Part shown: piece after piece, positions 24,601-40,656 of the stretch
Position numbering within the stretch: the stretch's first letter is position 1
How the letters are laid out: each line of letters begins with the position of its first letter
Origin: Brugia malayi
Lineage: Eukaryota > Nematoda > Chromadorea > Rhabditida > Onchocercidae
DNA: 64,000 nt
Assembly: GCF_000002995.4 (NCBI RefSeq)
Contig: NW_025062476.1
Span: 8,306,501-8,370,500, forward strand
Direction: 5' to 3'
Notes under the pieces: generated by a model
Seen by the model: the letters and a program-made list of their open reading frames with translations, nothing else
Told to the model about the DNA's origin: nothing
Databases searched by the model: none
Position numbers and translations under genes: made by a program

Positions 24601-27600
24601 ATGATTTTATCAGAATTCAAAAAGCTGTGTGAATCAGGCAGGAGAAACAGTAGCTAAAACTTTATTTCGTCGATTCCTGCTTGTAATATGGTAAAAGTAC
24701 ATCAAAAATTTATGTTAAAAATCTACCAGGTAAAATAGAAAGTACACTTGAATATAGATATCTCAATTTCGTCAATCCCTTCCAATTGTTCTTTGCTCAA
24801 AAAAGTTTCTGACTATTTCTAACTTCACTCCTTTGATCATTCTGTTTCTATACCATACCACATTCTGTATCACATTGATCTCAAATGCTCGTCATGATAA
24901 CAGAGATCAACTCAAATCTATGTGAAATCATTTCAGACCGGGAATGGTTTAGATTAAAATATTAATTGTATTAGTTGTATTTATGTCATTTTATTCATTT
25001 ACTGTAAAGTAATCTATGAAACAGTCGAAGCATTTTCTATCTATCAAATCCAAAGTCACAGTAACGTAAGTACTGTCTCAAAGAAAAATCACAATCAGAC
25101 ATACTGCACATGAATTTCTTTTTCATTTACTACACATCAGGTATCTTTACAATTTTAATATGGTGTTGATAATTACAAATCCTTTTTCCGGAAAGATTCA
25201 CAGTAGCAATCTGCTGAATTATTTATCATCTAAATACACAAAATCATATTTAGTAGATAATTTCGTTAAAACAAAATTTTATCAACAGGATCACAGGCAT
25301 TTGTTGATTAAGAATAAGAATTCAGGGATTCCAGCATGCAAATTGTTCATTTTACCCATTAACTTTACTCTCATAGGAATTTTTCAGCTAACAGTGTTTC
25401 ACAGTTTTAATGTTGTGCCTGAATCAGTCAGATCCTTTTCTACCCAGGAATTTTCAACAACAGTTATTTAAAAATTGATTTGATGTTTTAATTTCATGCA
25501 CTCCATCCTTCTTACTGTTTTAGTCTTCTTTCATCTTTCTATGACTTCCTATCTTTAGATTTCTGTAAAAAAGTATTAATTTCAATTCTAACTAATTCTT
25601 TGATGACTGAATTTTTGTGTATTGTTGATTTATCCATAATTGATTGCCCAGCTTATATATTCCTTTTTTCTGTATTTTTTTAACACTTAAAATATGTGAA
25701 TTTCCTAAATTAATTCAATCAGAAATATTTTTTCTCTTAAAATAATAAAAAGAATTAAAAAAAAAAAAAAAAAATCATTCACCACGAAATGATTTGTATT
25801 GCCTTATAAAAATGGCATGACCAAAGTTTAAATCTTGAAATTTATTGTTCAGACCAATAAGCCAATCACATAAATAATACTTCATATCCACTAAATATAA
25901 CTGAAGATGTCGTAAAAAAGTGGAGAAAAGGGATATAAAGCGTCAACAAGAGTTGCAAATAATGAATAAATTATACCTTTCTCGACTATATCAATATGAA
26001 AGATTTAAGTAAATTCACAGTCATTTTTAAGTATTCAGTTACTTTACCTGTAGTTATTTCTTATATTGTAATATTACTGATGAATTTATTTGGTAATTTT
26101 GGACTTTTTTATTCGGTAACGGTTTCACTTACACTGTGATTGTAAAGTACTCATTATGCATGGTATATTATTTGTTCAATTTGGGAAGTATTATTTATTC
26201 ATCTCAGATCGTTCAGCTCATTCGTTATCTTGTTTATCATATTATATCGACAATTCAGTTTGACTGAAACTGAATTCTGTTCTCAATATTTACAATGTAA
26301 CGATGGCTTGCTATTTAGTTAACCTTGAATAGTATTTTAAAACTATTCAAATGTCTAGTGTAGTGGCAGTTTCAGTAACTTTCAATAGCAAATATTAGCA
26401 CCCGCACGTAAGTATTGTAAAAAAAAAAAAACAAACTACTGTAAAAACTATTGTAAAGTATTGTGAAAAAAAAAAATTCAGTAGTAATAGAACTGTTCTT
26501 ATTGTCATCATTCTAATGTGGTACTTCTGCGTCCGCTGAATAGTTTAACGTCTAATGTTAATATCTAAAATCATTTGATGAGTTCTTTTCCATTGAAATT
26601 TTTACCAATCATATTTGAGTTAAATAAAGCGTACAAGAGAAATGAAAAATTTGCCAGAATTATTATTATTATTTAATATCAGCGCAATTGCATATTATAC
26701 AACTTTCATACTCTCCAAAAAAAGAGATTTATAATGCTTTTTCAACTAATTTTATTTTATCCTTTCCTTAACCAGAATGTCAAGTGGAATTATATATTGT
26801 GTATCATAGAAAATACTTACTCAATTATACAAGATAATTATCTAAATAAAATAGTTGCTGCTAGGAAATAAGGAATTTTTTGATGAGAGGAGTTCGAAGT
26901 TCTTGATTAATTTTATTAGGAATTAACAATTGTACACCTCAATTTGGCATAACAATTACAAAAGCTGGAAATATATGAAGAAATCTGAGTAGAAGTGTCA
27001 CATCTTTCAGTTCTAAACCATTGATGATCAAGTTGATTGACGTCGAACTTGATCCAACCATTTTGATAAGAAGTTTTCTCAAGCAAATATCAGCAAGCTA
27101 CAGATAAAACCTATCACATATATCACATATCTGCTGTTTCTGATATTTAATAAAAAGCTCGTTTGAATACTAAAAAGAAGGAACTATTTCACATAAATCA
27201 GCATTGAAATTGTTTATAAATTTTACTGTTTATTCAATCACTTAAATTAGTCAAAATGTTATTGATCAAGAAAAAAATATGTGTTTATGCAAATTATAAA
27301 ATTGTGGAAATGCATTTCTGCCCATTTGAAATTTTAGATGAACAATTCATTTTAATTAATGGAATTATTTTTCACTTAAAATACTTTTCAAATAAATCGA
27401 ATCTATCTTAATTACATCAAAAATCATTCGTTTTATTTATCATTAATTATGGAATATATCAATATATCAAAACTCTTCAGAGACTGATAATTAGAAATGA
27501 TTGAAAAAATCATTTAGGTTTTTCTTTCGTTCTTCCGAATCAGTCAGTTACCATTCTTATATTTATATTTTCAAAGTTCAGAAAACTTTAAACTCAAATT

Positions 27601-29394
27601 AAGCTTAAGTATTGCAGGTTTGAAAATTGAAAAAAAAGATTTCTTGATTCTCGAAATCTTTTAACCAACTCTTCAGTTGCATTTTATATTTCTTCATTAT
27701 TATAGTTAAATAATCCTCACAACTCTGTAGAATCGTGAAGTTTTCTATACGCCGTTGTTTGAAAGTTTAAAATCAATGCAATAAAAATAACCTCATTTAA
27801 ACATTCTTAAGCAAAGGAAAAAATAGATTCAAAAAAGTGCAGAAACTTTTTTTTCTTTAACATATATTTTAATCAATAAAAAAAAGTTATATATGCTAAA
27901 GTAAAGATGCTAAAGTGCTAACAATCTGTTATGTAATTGTATCGAACTTCGAACTCATACACGTCAACGTTACCGAATCGAAAACTGCTAATGTTAAATA
28001 AGAAAAAGTTCATCTGAAAAGAGTTTTAAAATGTTTGCTCATAAAATTTAACTTTTCTAAAAGTCTATTTTCTTTCTGCTAAAGCAACACAGGACGTTGT
28101 CTATTTTATTTATGCAGTACTTAACAATTTCCAGATACAATAGCATAAGCATAAATATTTGTATCTGTCAAATCATTTGGGATTTTCAAGAAATCATTTT
28201 CAAAGTGTTTCCTTGCACATGACGAAATATGGAAAAATCAACGAAATATACAGATAGATGGCAATATAAGTAAGAAAAACAAAATGAAGTGATTTGTGCT
28301 GTCGATGAATAAACTTTTAAATAATATAGCGGAATGGAATTATTTTTATCAAACGAAATGATAATGTTTGAGATAACTATGGTTGGTGTGCTTATGATAA
28401 AATATGATTTTTTTGCTTATCACATTTGATTTTAACATTTTTTTTTTCATTTTTGTTTTGTAAAATTTGTTCACTAAACGATAATGATTCGTCAGAAAGT
28501 TCAAATATACTACTGATTAACTTATTAATTAAGTGATGTCAACAGATTTATGAAAATATTTTTTCTGAATGAGTGAAGGACGTCTTGAAAATAGACTTAA
28601 TTATTAAATTCTGTTTTTTTTTTTTTTTTTTTTTCTGAAGAATTAATAGGTCTTACTGACTGAAATTTTCCTGAGCCAATGTGTCATCGCATTCTGTTCC
28701 CATGTAAGTGAATCATTTTCAAAAGATGTCAATACTTTTATGTTCCATTAATTTAGTGACTCTTATGATAGAAACTGCATATGCAAGTGCAATACTACAT
28801 CTGCATGGGATATCAGTTGCTATAGTTACGAATTATCGCAATTGCATTTTATATATTTGCTGCATTTATATAATATTTAGTACTTGCTGCTTATTCTTAA
28901 AAGCAATCCTGGCTTCCCACATCATTCTCGACATTGATTTTTTACTAATTTCAAATATTTTTCTGATTTATCAAAACTTTTCAGTTCCTTTATATTTTGT
29001 GTAAATTTTGTACTAAAGAGTTACAAGCAGTTATAACATCCTTAAGAATTGTAGTAACTGATGCTTTTGAAATGATTATTTCGATGTTCATTTTAAGAAT
29101 CAGTCAGCCGAAAAATTCAAAATACTGAACCTTCACGATATATGAGTTTGAGTGAAATATAATCTGATGAAAGTAGTGAGAAATTAAAGATTAGAAACTT
29201 AATTATTTGACTGTTAAACAATTAATTTAAAAAAATTCTTACATTTGGAAAGGATGTTTGAACCAGCAAATTCTTATTCTGAAGTTATATTGTCTCAAAT
29301 TTGAAATTATTTCATTAGCCGTTCGCACTATCAAATATTTTTCCGGAATAGGTCATATTCTAAGGTTTCTTTCCACACTAACTTCTAATCTCAG
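21652..29394. other. AT-rich gene desert
   Basis: About 7.7 kb downstream of ONECUT and upstream of the EFCAB7-like gene with no exon I can support. It holds many homopolymer runs, such as 21 T at 28614-28634 and long A runs near 25757 and 26420. Short open frames at 25160-25471 and 28708-29004 have random-looking, Ile/Leu/Phe/Ser-heavy composition. It may carry ONECUT 3' UTR sequence or distal regulatory DNA; neither can be shown here. Confidence 0.6.
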
Positions 29395-29418
29395 ATACTG
29401 AAAAATATCTCATTGGTA

Positions 29419-32400
29419 ATGCAATCTAATGCAAAACGCCGATTCGTGGATGCGTATTTGAATGAAGTGGGAGATATGAGGAATGCGGTGAGTCGTTTGC
29501 AGTTGTATGAAATCGCAATAGCCGCTGGCAAAGATTTGTTGATATCTGACTTGGGACCTACAGGTAATTTTTTTGAATAAATGAACTAGAGTTCGCAATA
29601 AACAAATCATTTGAAGTTTTTATTCAGGATTCTCATGTCGAAAATTTTATTCTATTATTTTAAATCATTTGAAAGTTTTATACAAAATCTAAGAAACGGA
29701 TATATATAAAGAATGCTTTTGAACTATTTGATGAGATCTTTTTTCATTGATTTTCTTTCCTTCAACAAAAAAACTCATTAAAGAAAACAAATATTTTATA
29801 AGTTGTAATTCTAGATTTCAACCTTTGAGGCTTAGAGACTTACTATTAGTGAAGAAATGTTTAAGAATTACTGAGAAAAAAAAAAAGGTTATTTGAACGC
29901 ATTTTTGAACAATTCATTAAATGAAAAAGTGAAATAGTAAAAATTTGTGGGATACAAAAAAAGACTAAAGAACAATTACTCTTTAAAAATAGTAAAGAAA
30001 GTTAGAAGAAACAAAGAGGTTTCTTGTTAAGCAAGAATGACGATGGTTTATTCGAGTAATTCTTTGACATTCTGTTTTCTGTGAGCAGTGTTTTGGCAGC
30101 AATATACTTCTGTTTAGGGAGCCTTGAAGAATTTCTGAAAATGACTTATTTTCCAAATAATCTTTGATACGATTAAACGAAAACTCCTGATAACTTAGTA
30201 CCATGCAATACCTACAGATCAAGGTTTGCTTGGAAAACACATAAACTTTGAAATCATTTTTTTAATAATTTAAAATTAGGAACTATTATGAAAAGAATAA
30301 ATGAATGGGACGAGTAAACTATGTAAATTAATGAAGCAAAAAGTATATTGAAATTGTTTATTTATTTGAACTTGTTTCTTCTTTCCTGTAAGACTTTCTT
30401 GGAGATCATAAACTGGGATGAAACAGAGAAATGACTAATTTTTTTTAAAAATGTTATTGAAAAATATTTTCTTCCAAAAGATTGAAGCTGCGTGAATTGA
30501 CTGGAAATTCAGAAAATATACTTAACAAAGTTTTTAGCAACCCTTGCGGTGCATTTAAACTAATAGATCAATCATGTGAAAAGTTTTAACTCCACATATC
30601 ATAATAGATGCTAGCTGGCCAAAGGAAGTATTTTAATCTTCTAATTGGAAAATTTATTTCATACAGAACAAAACTGTAGTATCTTGGAGGAAAGATATGC
30701 AAGTGGTTTTTGGTTAAGCCATTTGTACTGTTATTATAGTTAAAGAAATTGATTTAGAGTTCTTTGTCTTTTGAAGAGAAAAAACTAATTTAGTGATTTT
30801 TTAAAGTTGTTTTTTGGCATCACTTTTAATTGCCTCTTCTTGAGTTGTATGAATTTAGTTTGCTTGATTATTACTCAGTCTTTAATTTAATAAACAATCT
30901 CATGGAGCCGTATTCTCTGAAATTTGCAATTTATACAACTCAAGAAGAATTGATGAGAAATCCACTTCAACATAAATATAAAGGAACCATATGTTTAATC
31001 AATATTTCAAGTCAAAAAATTTTAAATTAAATATTTCATTAAATTTTCTTTGGAAAATTAGATAAACGAACTTGAGTACTTTAAAATTTGCTTCCACGCA
31101 TTGCATTCTCTTTTGATTGTGAAACGATTTTGTGATTTCTAATTACAAAAATAAGATTTCACGATAACCTTTCTTTGTCATAAAGAGAAAAATAGTTTGA
31201 GTCACAGAAGGCGAGCGAAAAGCTTAGGAGGAAAGTGAAGAAACCTATCTTTCTGTTTTTTCTTATAAAATTATGAAGAAATCATTGTTAACGCTGAAGA
31301 GTAAAGATGAATTTAAAAAATGAAATAATTCTAGTGTCAATAATTAACTCGTCCCAACAATTAAAATCATAAAAACTGCCAGCATTCAGAACTTACTGAC
31401 AATAATTTGGAACAGTCTCCAATTGCTAACAGCAGTTAATTGAAATAAATCATTGACGATTATTCATTAAGTTACAGCTTATTTTTAAGTGAATTAATCG
31501 AATTATTCCAGTTCTAGCTATCATTATATCAAATTTCCAAATTGAAAACGTTCTTAGTGTAATTAATTTAAGCAAATTTCGCTTCTTATCTTTAGACTGC
31601 TATCAATTCGATAAAGCATATGAAGTTTTTGAACTGTTACCTGCGACAAATTTCTTGGAAATAATGAAACAGAGCAGTAATTGTATTGATGAAATCGAGT
31701 GGAATCAGCAGTTTATTGAATTAAAAGAATTAGCTAATTCATTGAATGAGGTTTGAAAATCAAATTAGAATTCATTTAATTTTTTGTTTTTAATCATTTT
31801 TTTCTGATGTACACTATTTAAATAAGATGTGAATTAATTGAGAAATCAAAAAATGTTCGCGAAAACTGTGCATTTAAGCGTCTCTATCAAATTGACAAAA
31901 AACAAATTCTCACTAAACTAATAATACCAAATAGATATCACAAAAGAAATAGTAAAGAAACGCTTGAATTGTTTAGATTTTAATTTTCATGGTAAGAATT
32001 TAGCAACTGAAAAAAAGGAAAAATGAAGGTTAATTTAAAAATTTATTTGAATGAAAGAATAACAAAAGAATTTTATTCATTAACTTCTTGTAGCTTAGTG
32101 CACTGTACAACGTTAACATTTCAGCGATAGCTTCTATTTAAGATTTCAAATAAGAAATTTTTTCAAAATTGCTATTAGAAAATTTCATAACGACATATAA
32201 ATTAAAGAATTCCAATTATTTGGTGTATTAATGAAGGACGCTAGAAATATGTTCACAGTTGGCTAGTAAATCCAGCTGTGCAACATTTTATGGAAGATTT
32301 GAACCCAATGAGTGTAAATTGGAGACCTATAAAAAATTAGAGAGAACTTTAAGAGAAAAGAAATGACAAGTCTTACATTGATTAGTGATGAAAAGCACTG

Positions 32401-35400
32401 TGTGACAAGTATTTTTGGAATATCGGATGGAAGGATAAATTGAAGAAGAAATATTAGCGATTGATCTCTGCTGTTACACCTTTTCAAATAATAAATTTGT
32501 GATATCCATGCAGCAAACTATTCATATAAAACTGTGGATGATTACAGGTTGGAGAATTGAATGTGGATGAAATAAACGTAGTGTTGCATTTCTTGGAATC
32601 ATTTGCAAATTATGGGAAAATTGATTGCAAAGAGGTAAAGGTTTATTTTTTGGACTCTTCATATGGATGATGAATCTCTATCTTAACTTTCAAAGTCATT
32701 TTTTATTCAGAGTTATTAAAAATCTAGTTGTGTGTCATCGGAATATTTCATAATGATACTAGCCTTCAAATGGTCGATGGTTATTGTCAGTGTTACAAGT
32801 ATTTCAGTGCTGCAGTATCCTTAATTAATCAGTCTGAGGTTAAGAAACGAAACGTATTCTTAGATTGGAATAAAAATATATGCAGTAATGAAAAGATGAA
32901 ATTATGTAAAATAATTTTCTATCAAGTATTAAAAGACCTAAAAAGAACTGAAGTTTCAAGATGATGTAATCTATAAGACGAGAACCGAGAAAAAGGGTTT
33001 TAGTAAAAAAAAAAAAAAATGACGAAAAAAGGAAATATTAAAAGGATGGAGAAACTTTGCAAATACTCTTTTTCTGTCACATACTTTTAAAAAATAAAAC
33101 AATTCAAATGTTAAAAATCAGCACAATTTTATTTGCAGCTTTTTGGTGAATTCGAGAAAACTCGAAACAGACTGCTTGATGTCGTCGCACAGGAATTCAT
33201 CAGCAAACAAGTCGCAATTCCAAAAAAATTCACAGGACTAAAGGAGTTACAATGCAGATTACCTGAAAGTATTGTCCAAAGATTTCGAGAAATGATTTAA
33301 AATTTAAGTGCTTTCAAAAGTTTTGTTTTTTGCATGGAAGAAATTCGTCATATCATTTATTACAGGTGTGAAACTTCAACAGTTAAACGGTTTAACACCT
33401 ATGTTCAGCTCGCAGGTTTTTTTTATTTGGTTTTAATTGCAGCATATCAGTGTAATTGTTTGGTATGAACCATTAAGATATTTTATTTTTCGAGCTTACC
33501 AATTAAAACCTAACATTTTTTGCTTAATGCCGTGAAATTTTATTTCGTTTACTTACTATCTGCAAAAATAATAATGAAATTGTTATTTATTCAGCATTGC
33601 AGGTCACTCGACGAGCATTTCGCGTAATGAATGATGATGATCGCATTTTAAACTATCATCTCATTCTTAATCAATCACAGATTGTTTTCATTATGTGTGA
33701 ATTAATGACAAGCAGTAGGTTGTGTCATATTTTTACGAAGTTACAAACTTTATGAAAATTAGACCATATTTCATCTCTGTTCCACTACATTATTTCGTGA
33801 TGGTTTGCATAAATTTCATGTTTTTTTTTTTTGATTCAAATTATTTTTTGTAACGATTTGTCAAATTAACTATCAAATACCTTCAAGTCGTCTAATTTTA
33901 AGTGATAAAAATATCTTTTTTCTGCAATTAATGAAGTATGAACAAATTCATTCATTCATTTTTTTATTCAAGCAAATAGGTGAATGATCAGTGAGCAGCT
34001 GTATGGCAAAGGTTTGTGACTGATGAAATTTATGCATTATGGCAAAATTAAAGATTAATTCGATATTTCTTGTAATGAATTCTATTTCTCTTAGATGATC
34101 AGCCAGTGGATCGGAATTATAAAAATGACATATACGTTATACTCTATGATACTGTTGAAGAGCGAGTAATTACACTTACAACGAAGATCCTAGAAAATGT
34201 AATCTTTCCTAATAACGAGATTGATTTTATTTAAACAAAATAATTTATATAGCTTAACTTGCATGTACTAATAGTGAATTAGAATTTCTGTTTAAATATA
34301 ATCTCCTCAAACAAAAAAAGAAATTTTTTGTAACAAGAAATACTTCATTCATATTGACCAGTAATGCCAACGAAGCTAACAGTAATATAATTATATAAAA
34401 ACTGTAAGCAAATATGAAATTCTTTTATGTTGAAATAAAGTTAACAAATGTTTATGGCTTATTTTACATCAGTAAAAGTCTACATTGGATTTAATAAGAT
34501 TCTTTTATGTTATTTAAAAATGAAAACTACTTTAAAAACATGAATGATAATCACTCATGAACTAAATGGATTGTCGATGATAAAATAAGTATTCGAGCTT
34601 TAATTAATCAAATTTTGTTTTAATTTCAAGAAATATCTAAGTGAAGAATGCCTCTTGAAAGCAGGCGAATATATAATCAGTGTTCAATCGTCACATTGTT
34701 TGGAGAACGTTATGAATTCCACAAGCTATGAAATGAAGTTGCTGGACTCTGATGGGAAATTAACAAAGCATTTCAAGTAAGTTTGTCTATCTGTTTTAGT
34801 CAGTAAAAAGAAACTACAGATGTCCGAATACTGTGGATTTATTACTTTTCAAGGTATTAAAGAATTCGTCTTCTTTTGAAGATTTGCATTCTAATATGTC
34901 ATTTATAAAATTTACAATTTTCTTCGACAATTAATGTGATTTAAATTATTTCTGAAAAATCTTACAATTAAAAATTTTTCTTTAGAAGAAAACAGAATTG
35001 AGGAATTGTAGTAAATTTGAAATCTTAGGATGACACTGATGAATATGTTTGATCTGTTCGATTTCGATGAAAACGGTAAATTAAGTCGAGAGGAATTTGA
35101 CATATACAATACACTGGCTAGTGATGAGCATGTTCTTGATCAGGTCCGGACAACAACATATTTTTCCTTATAGTTTGCTATCAGTTTTCTACGCGACGGA
35201 TTTTTTATATTTTATAGTCAACCTTTATAAATGCAACACTAAGCTGAATAAATGAAATAGTCGTCTTGTTACTAATCTTTTGCTAAAAATGCTTCAGATA
35301 TCATTGGAGACTGAAAGAAAATAGAATTGTTAATGTTAGTTACAAAAACTTACTTACTCTTAGATTGTGACTTGTGTTGACATTCACATATAACGTAAGA

Positions 35401-37813
35401 TGGCACAGAAGAGTTAATGAAGAAATCGATAGCTTTATGGATTGAGAAAATCAGCAGTTGAATAAGCTTTCTCCAGCAGTGGAGAAAGCTTATTCAACCA
35501 AAGGTCCTGCCACTTTCATGAATTTGAGATAAGTAAAATTAGAAATAAATATGGTATGAAAACCTAATATATGTATGCACATATAACAGGTATATATATA
35601 ATCAGGAATGGTAGCTAGACGAGAATTTGATATATTTCAAGTCTTGTCTTTGCATCAAGAATAATTAAAATGCTTCTTATTAATATTTTCACTATCTCAC
35701 TAATTTAGAATATCTAAAGAAATACACTTTTAAAATAGAATTTATAATGCAAAGTGACCATTTAGTGGCACTCACTGCACTACTTGTATAAATCTCGTGT
35801 TAGCTCTAGGTCAACACCAAATCCATATCCTTGCTAAATCAAATCCATATCCTTGATAAACCAATCACAAGTCACTCTTTTCTTTTTTTAGAACCGGCAG
35901 TATTACTTTTTTAACTTGCTCATATCCACTGAGATGAGTGGCAAAAGTTCAGAAACAAGATCGATCAATATTTTCCTTAAGTGATATCCCTTTTAGCATT
36001 TCCATAAAATCAATGTTATCTAGTTCTCGAGTCATTATCTGCTCTAATAAATGATTGCATAATGACTTTTTTGAGCAAACCTACTCACAAAGTAACGTCA
36101 GAACCTTTGTCTTGCAAGCGGTTCTAATGGTTTTACAGATGGCGTGGAATTAAAACCATAGCTGAATTAAAATTGCATTTAAAATAGTTTATTCTGTTTT
36201 TAATTCGTTTACTCTGAATGACACCGCGATTTATGACAGCTTCTAGTCATAAATATTGATTCTATTACACATTGAAATTTCACTAATTTTGATTATGTAC
36301 TAAAAATTATTTTAAATTTGTATTAGAAACGCATGCAGATATTCATTTTGAGTGCAAACTTTCTTGTAGACTACTATACCGTGAATTCGAGCGTAAAATA
36401 AAAGTAACTCTTATTATTATTATTATTATTATTTACGCTACTAATTGGTTCAATTTCTAGTCATAAATATTGATCAGTTAATTTTATTTTCAGGAATGGG
36501 AAATACTTTGTCAAAATTTTGGAGCTGAAGATGGTGAATTGCTGCTAAATTCTTTTGTCGCACTTCATCAGGTTTTCTAAAACATCTTTCATCCTTGAAA
36601 GTAGCAACGAAGAGATATGTTGCTATATTGAGACAGGTGAGTTTATAGAAAAGATTTAAATATTTTTCAGGTAGAGGCAGATAATGATCCATCATTAGAA
36701 GACACCTGGATGACATTGATGTGCGTTGGGTATAACGAACAGTTGGATCTGATAAATGTCATATTTCTATTTTTGTCTTATTTTGCTTAAGCAATTAGGT
36801 GACTCGAATGGCTAAGGTTTGCACTAAATTTCTATAACTAGTTTAACGCGTTTTTACTCGTTTCTACAGTTAGTCATATAGTCCTTAAAGCGACGTAAAC
36901 CTTCGAGAAGAACGCAGGTGAGTCTTTGGGAGTTTTATCAATGATATTACTCCATAGTAACTCTAATCTTTCCTTTTTTTTAAAAAAAAAAAAAAAGGAA
37001 AAAAAACTGAGGATACAAAATTTTAAGCTAAAATAAAATGATATTAAAGAACTGTCTGTGCGCATTCACAATCTTTTCCGAATCGATTGTTTATATGGGA
37101 CGGGTAGAGTTACGTGAACCTACGACAAATGAGAATGTGGCGTTAGCTGATTATTTCTGGAGAAACGGTCAGGAGGTTGGTGGTGACGTCGATGTACGCA
37201 TTTGGAAATGTGACTATTTTGCTGTTTGTATAGCTGGTCCAATGGTTTGCATTTTTTGTATTCTTCAGGAATGAGACTTTAAAGATAAATATAAACTTTT
37301 ACAATATGTTTTTAATATCTTGGTTCAAAATGTCCTAATATTTGATTTTTATCTTCCTAATGCATTTCATTCTCTCTCTTTAGTGAGGTGGCGTCCCGGT
37401 CTCTTAGTAGATGACAGTTTTAATATATCATATTTTCATAGTCCTATTTACACCCTCTCCTAAATCTATTTACTCACAAATTTATGCTTTCCTCTTAGGA
37501 AATAATAAGTAGATGGATTTTTTCATGAAAATTTTTTGGGGAAAGATAGTCGTTTAACTGTTAATCTCTGCAGAAGCTACCTTATGCTATGAATCTTTAT
37601 TATGGAAATTCGAAAAATGTATTGGTAAAAGAACTAACGGATCTTCGAAGAATACCCTTGAAATTCATCAAACCTAAGGTCAGTTATTTTAGTGTGCATT
37701 GTAGTTATGAGTTGCAATTGTTAAATCTAATAATAAATCTGCAGATACTACTTCAAGCAATTGCAACAGAATCGGATTGGTCATTGACTTTCACAGTCGA
37801 AACAACGATCTAA
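29419..37813 (+). CDS. EFCAB7: EFCAB7-like EF-hand protein
   Basis: Fourteen exons agree in phase and give 508 residues from the ATG at 29419: 29419-29563, 31596-31750, 32548-32634, 33139-33268, 33366-33415, 33603-33714, 34095-34198, 34631-34776, 35029-35143, 36494-36571, 36671-36757, 37050-37193, 37574-37678, 37745-37813. The C-terminal half matches the EFCAB7 plan: a canonical EF-hand loop DFDENGKLSREE, then a DPSLEDTWMTLMCVGYNEQL segment, and a beta-rich end. The first 180 residues are helical and match EF-hand pairs that have lost their calcium ligands. Vertebrate EFCAB7 acts at the EvC zone of primary cilia, anchoring EVC-EVC2 in Hedgehog signalling. The protein is about 120 residues shorter than the human one. 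The exon starting 37050 has a weak 3' splice site (TTAAAG). The first exon opens at 29395 after CTCAG, so an upstream exon or trans-splicing is possible. Confidence 0.8.
35457..35498. repeat. Perfect 19-bp inverted repeat with 4-nt loop
   Basis: Arms 35457-35475 and 35480-35498 are exact reverse complements (the arm contains AATAAGCTTTCTCC) around loop GCAG. It lies in the intron between the EF-hand exon (35029-35143) and the next exon of the EFCAB7-like gene. As RNA it would form a strong hairpin on either strand. Confidence 0.95.
35819..35862. repeat. 22-bp tandem duplication
   Basis: Two adjacent copies of a 22-bp unit beginning AAATCCATATCCTTG, differing at two positions near their ends, in the same EFCAB7-like intron as the hairpin. 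Confidence 0.9.
36411..36434. repeat. (TTA)n microsatellite
   Basis: About eight TTA/ATT units in an intron of the EFCAB7-like gene, about 60 nt upstream of the 3' splice site at 36493. Confidence 0.9.
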
Positions 37814-38135
37814 AAGATAATGCTTAGGTTTTTCTAATCAGTGTTATTTTAAATCTAAAGTATATAAATCAAAACTTCTCAAAACTGTGTTTTTCTTTGA
37901 ACCTCAGTGACTTATTTCGAAGCAGTCTCATTGATTCCAGTAATCAGCCCTCGTTTTGCATATTTGTTCACACCACTAGACTTATATTGTTTATTTGGAA
38001 ATGTAAGAAAAATAAGAATTACTGCGCCAATAACCCTATCCAGCACCTTACTACAAAGGCAAGAAATAACTCCGCTAATTAGATCAAACTTTTATAGAAA
38101 AGAGTGCTTTGAATTGGCTATCATAAATCTGCAAT

Positions 38136-38141
38136 TTTATT
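38136..38141 (-). promoter_or_regulatory. Candidate polyadenylation signal, calcyphosine-like gene
   Basis: AATAAA on the minus strand about 140 nt beyond the stop codon, in the 467-nt gap between two convergent genes. A chance match is possible. Confidence 0.35.
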
Positions 38142-38280
38142 CTTTATCTGTTGGTTTTTGAGAGCCCAAATTTAAGAAAAAGTAAGAAACAACTGAGACA
38201 TCAAATGATGTTTCTCTGTGATACTTGTTGCTAAAACTATTGCAAGCAGTGATAAGCATTACCATAATCATAATGATTTA

Positions 38281-40656
<2,376 letters not shown>

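Noticed and set aside
25160..25471. 103-codon plus-strand open frame in the gene desert
   Set aside because: Composition looks like translated AT-rich noise and there are no supporting motifs or exons.
28708..29004. 98-codon hydrophobic open frame upstream of EFCAB7-like
   Set aside because: The Ile/Leu/Phe/Ser bias is expected from AT-rich DNA; it does not join in phase to the next gene.
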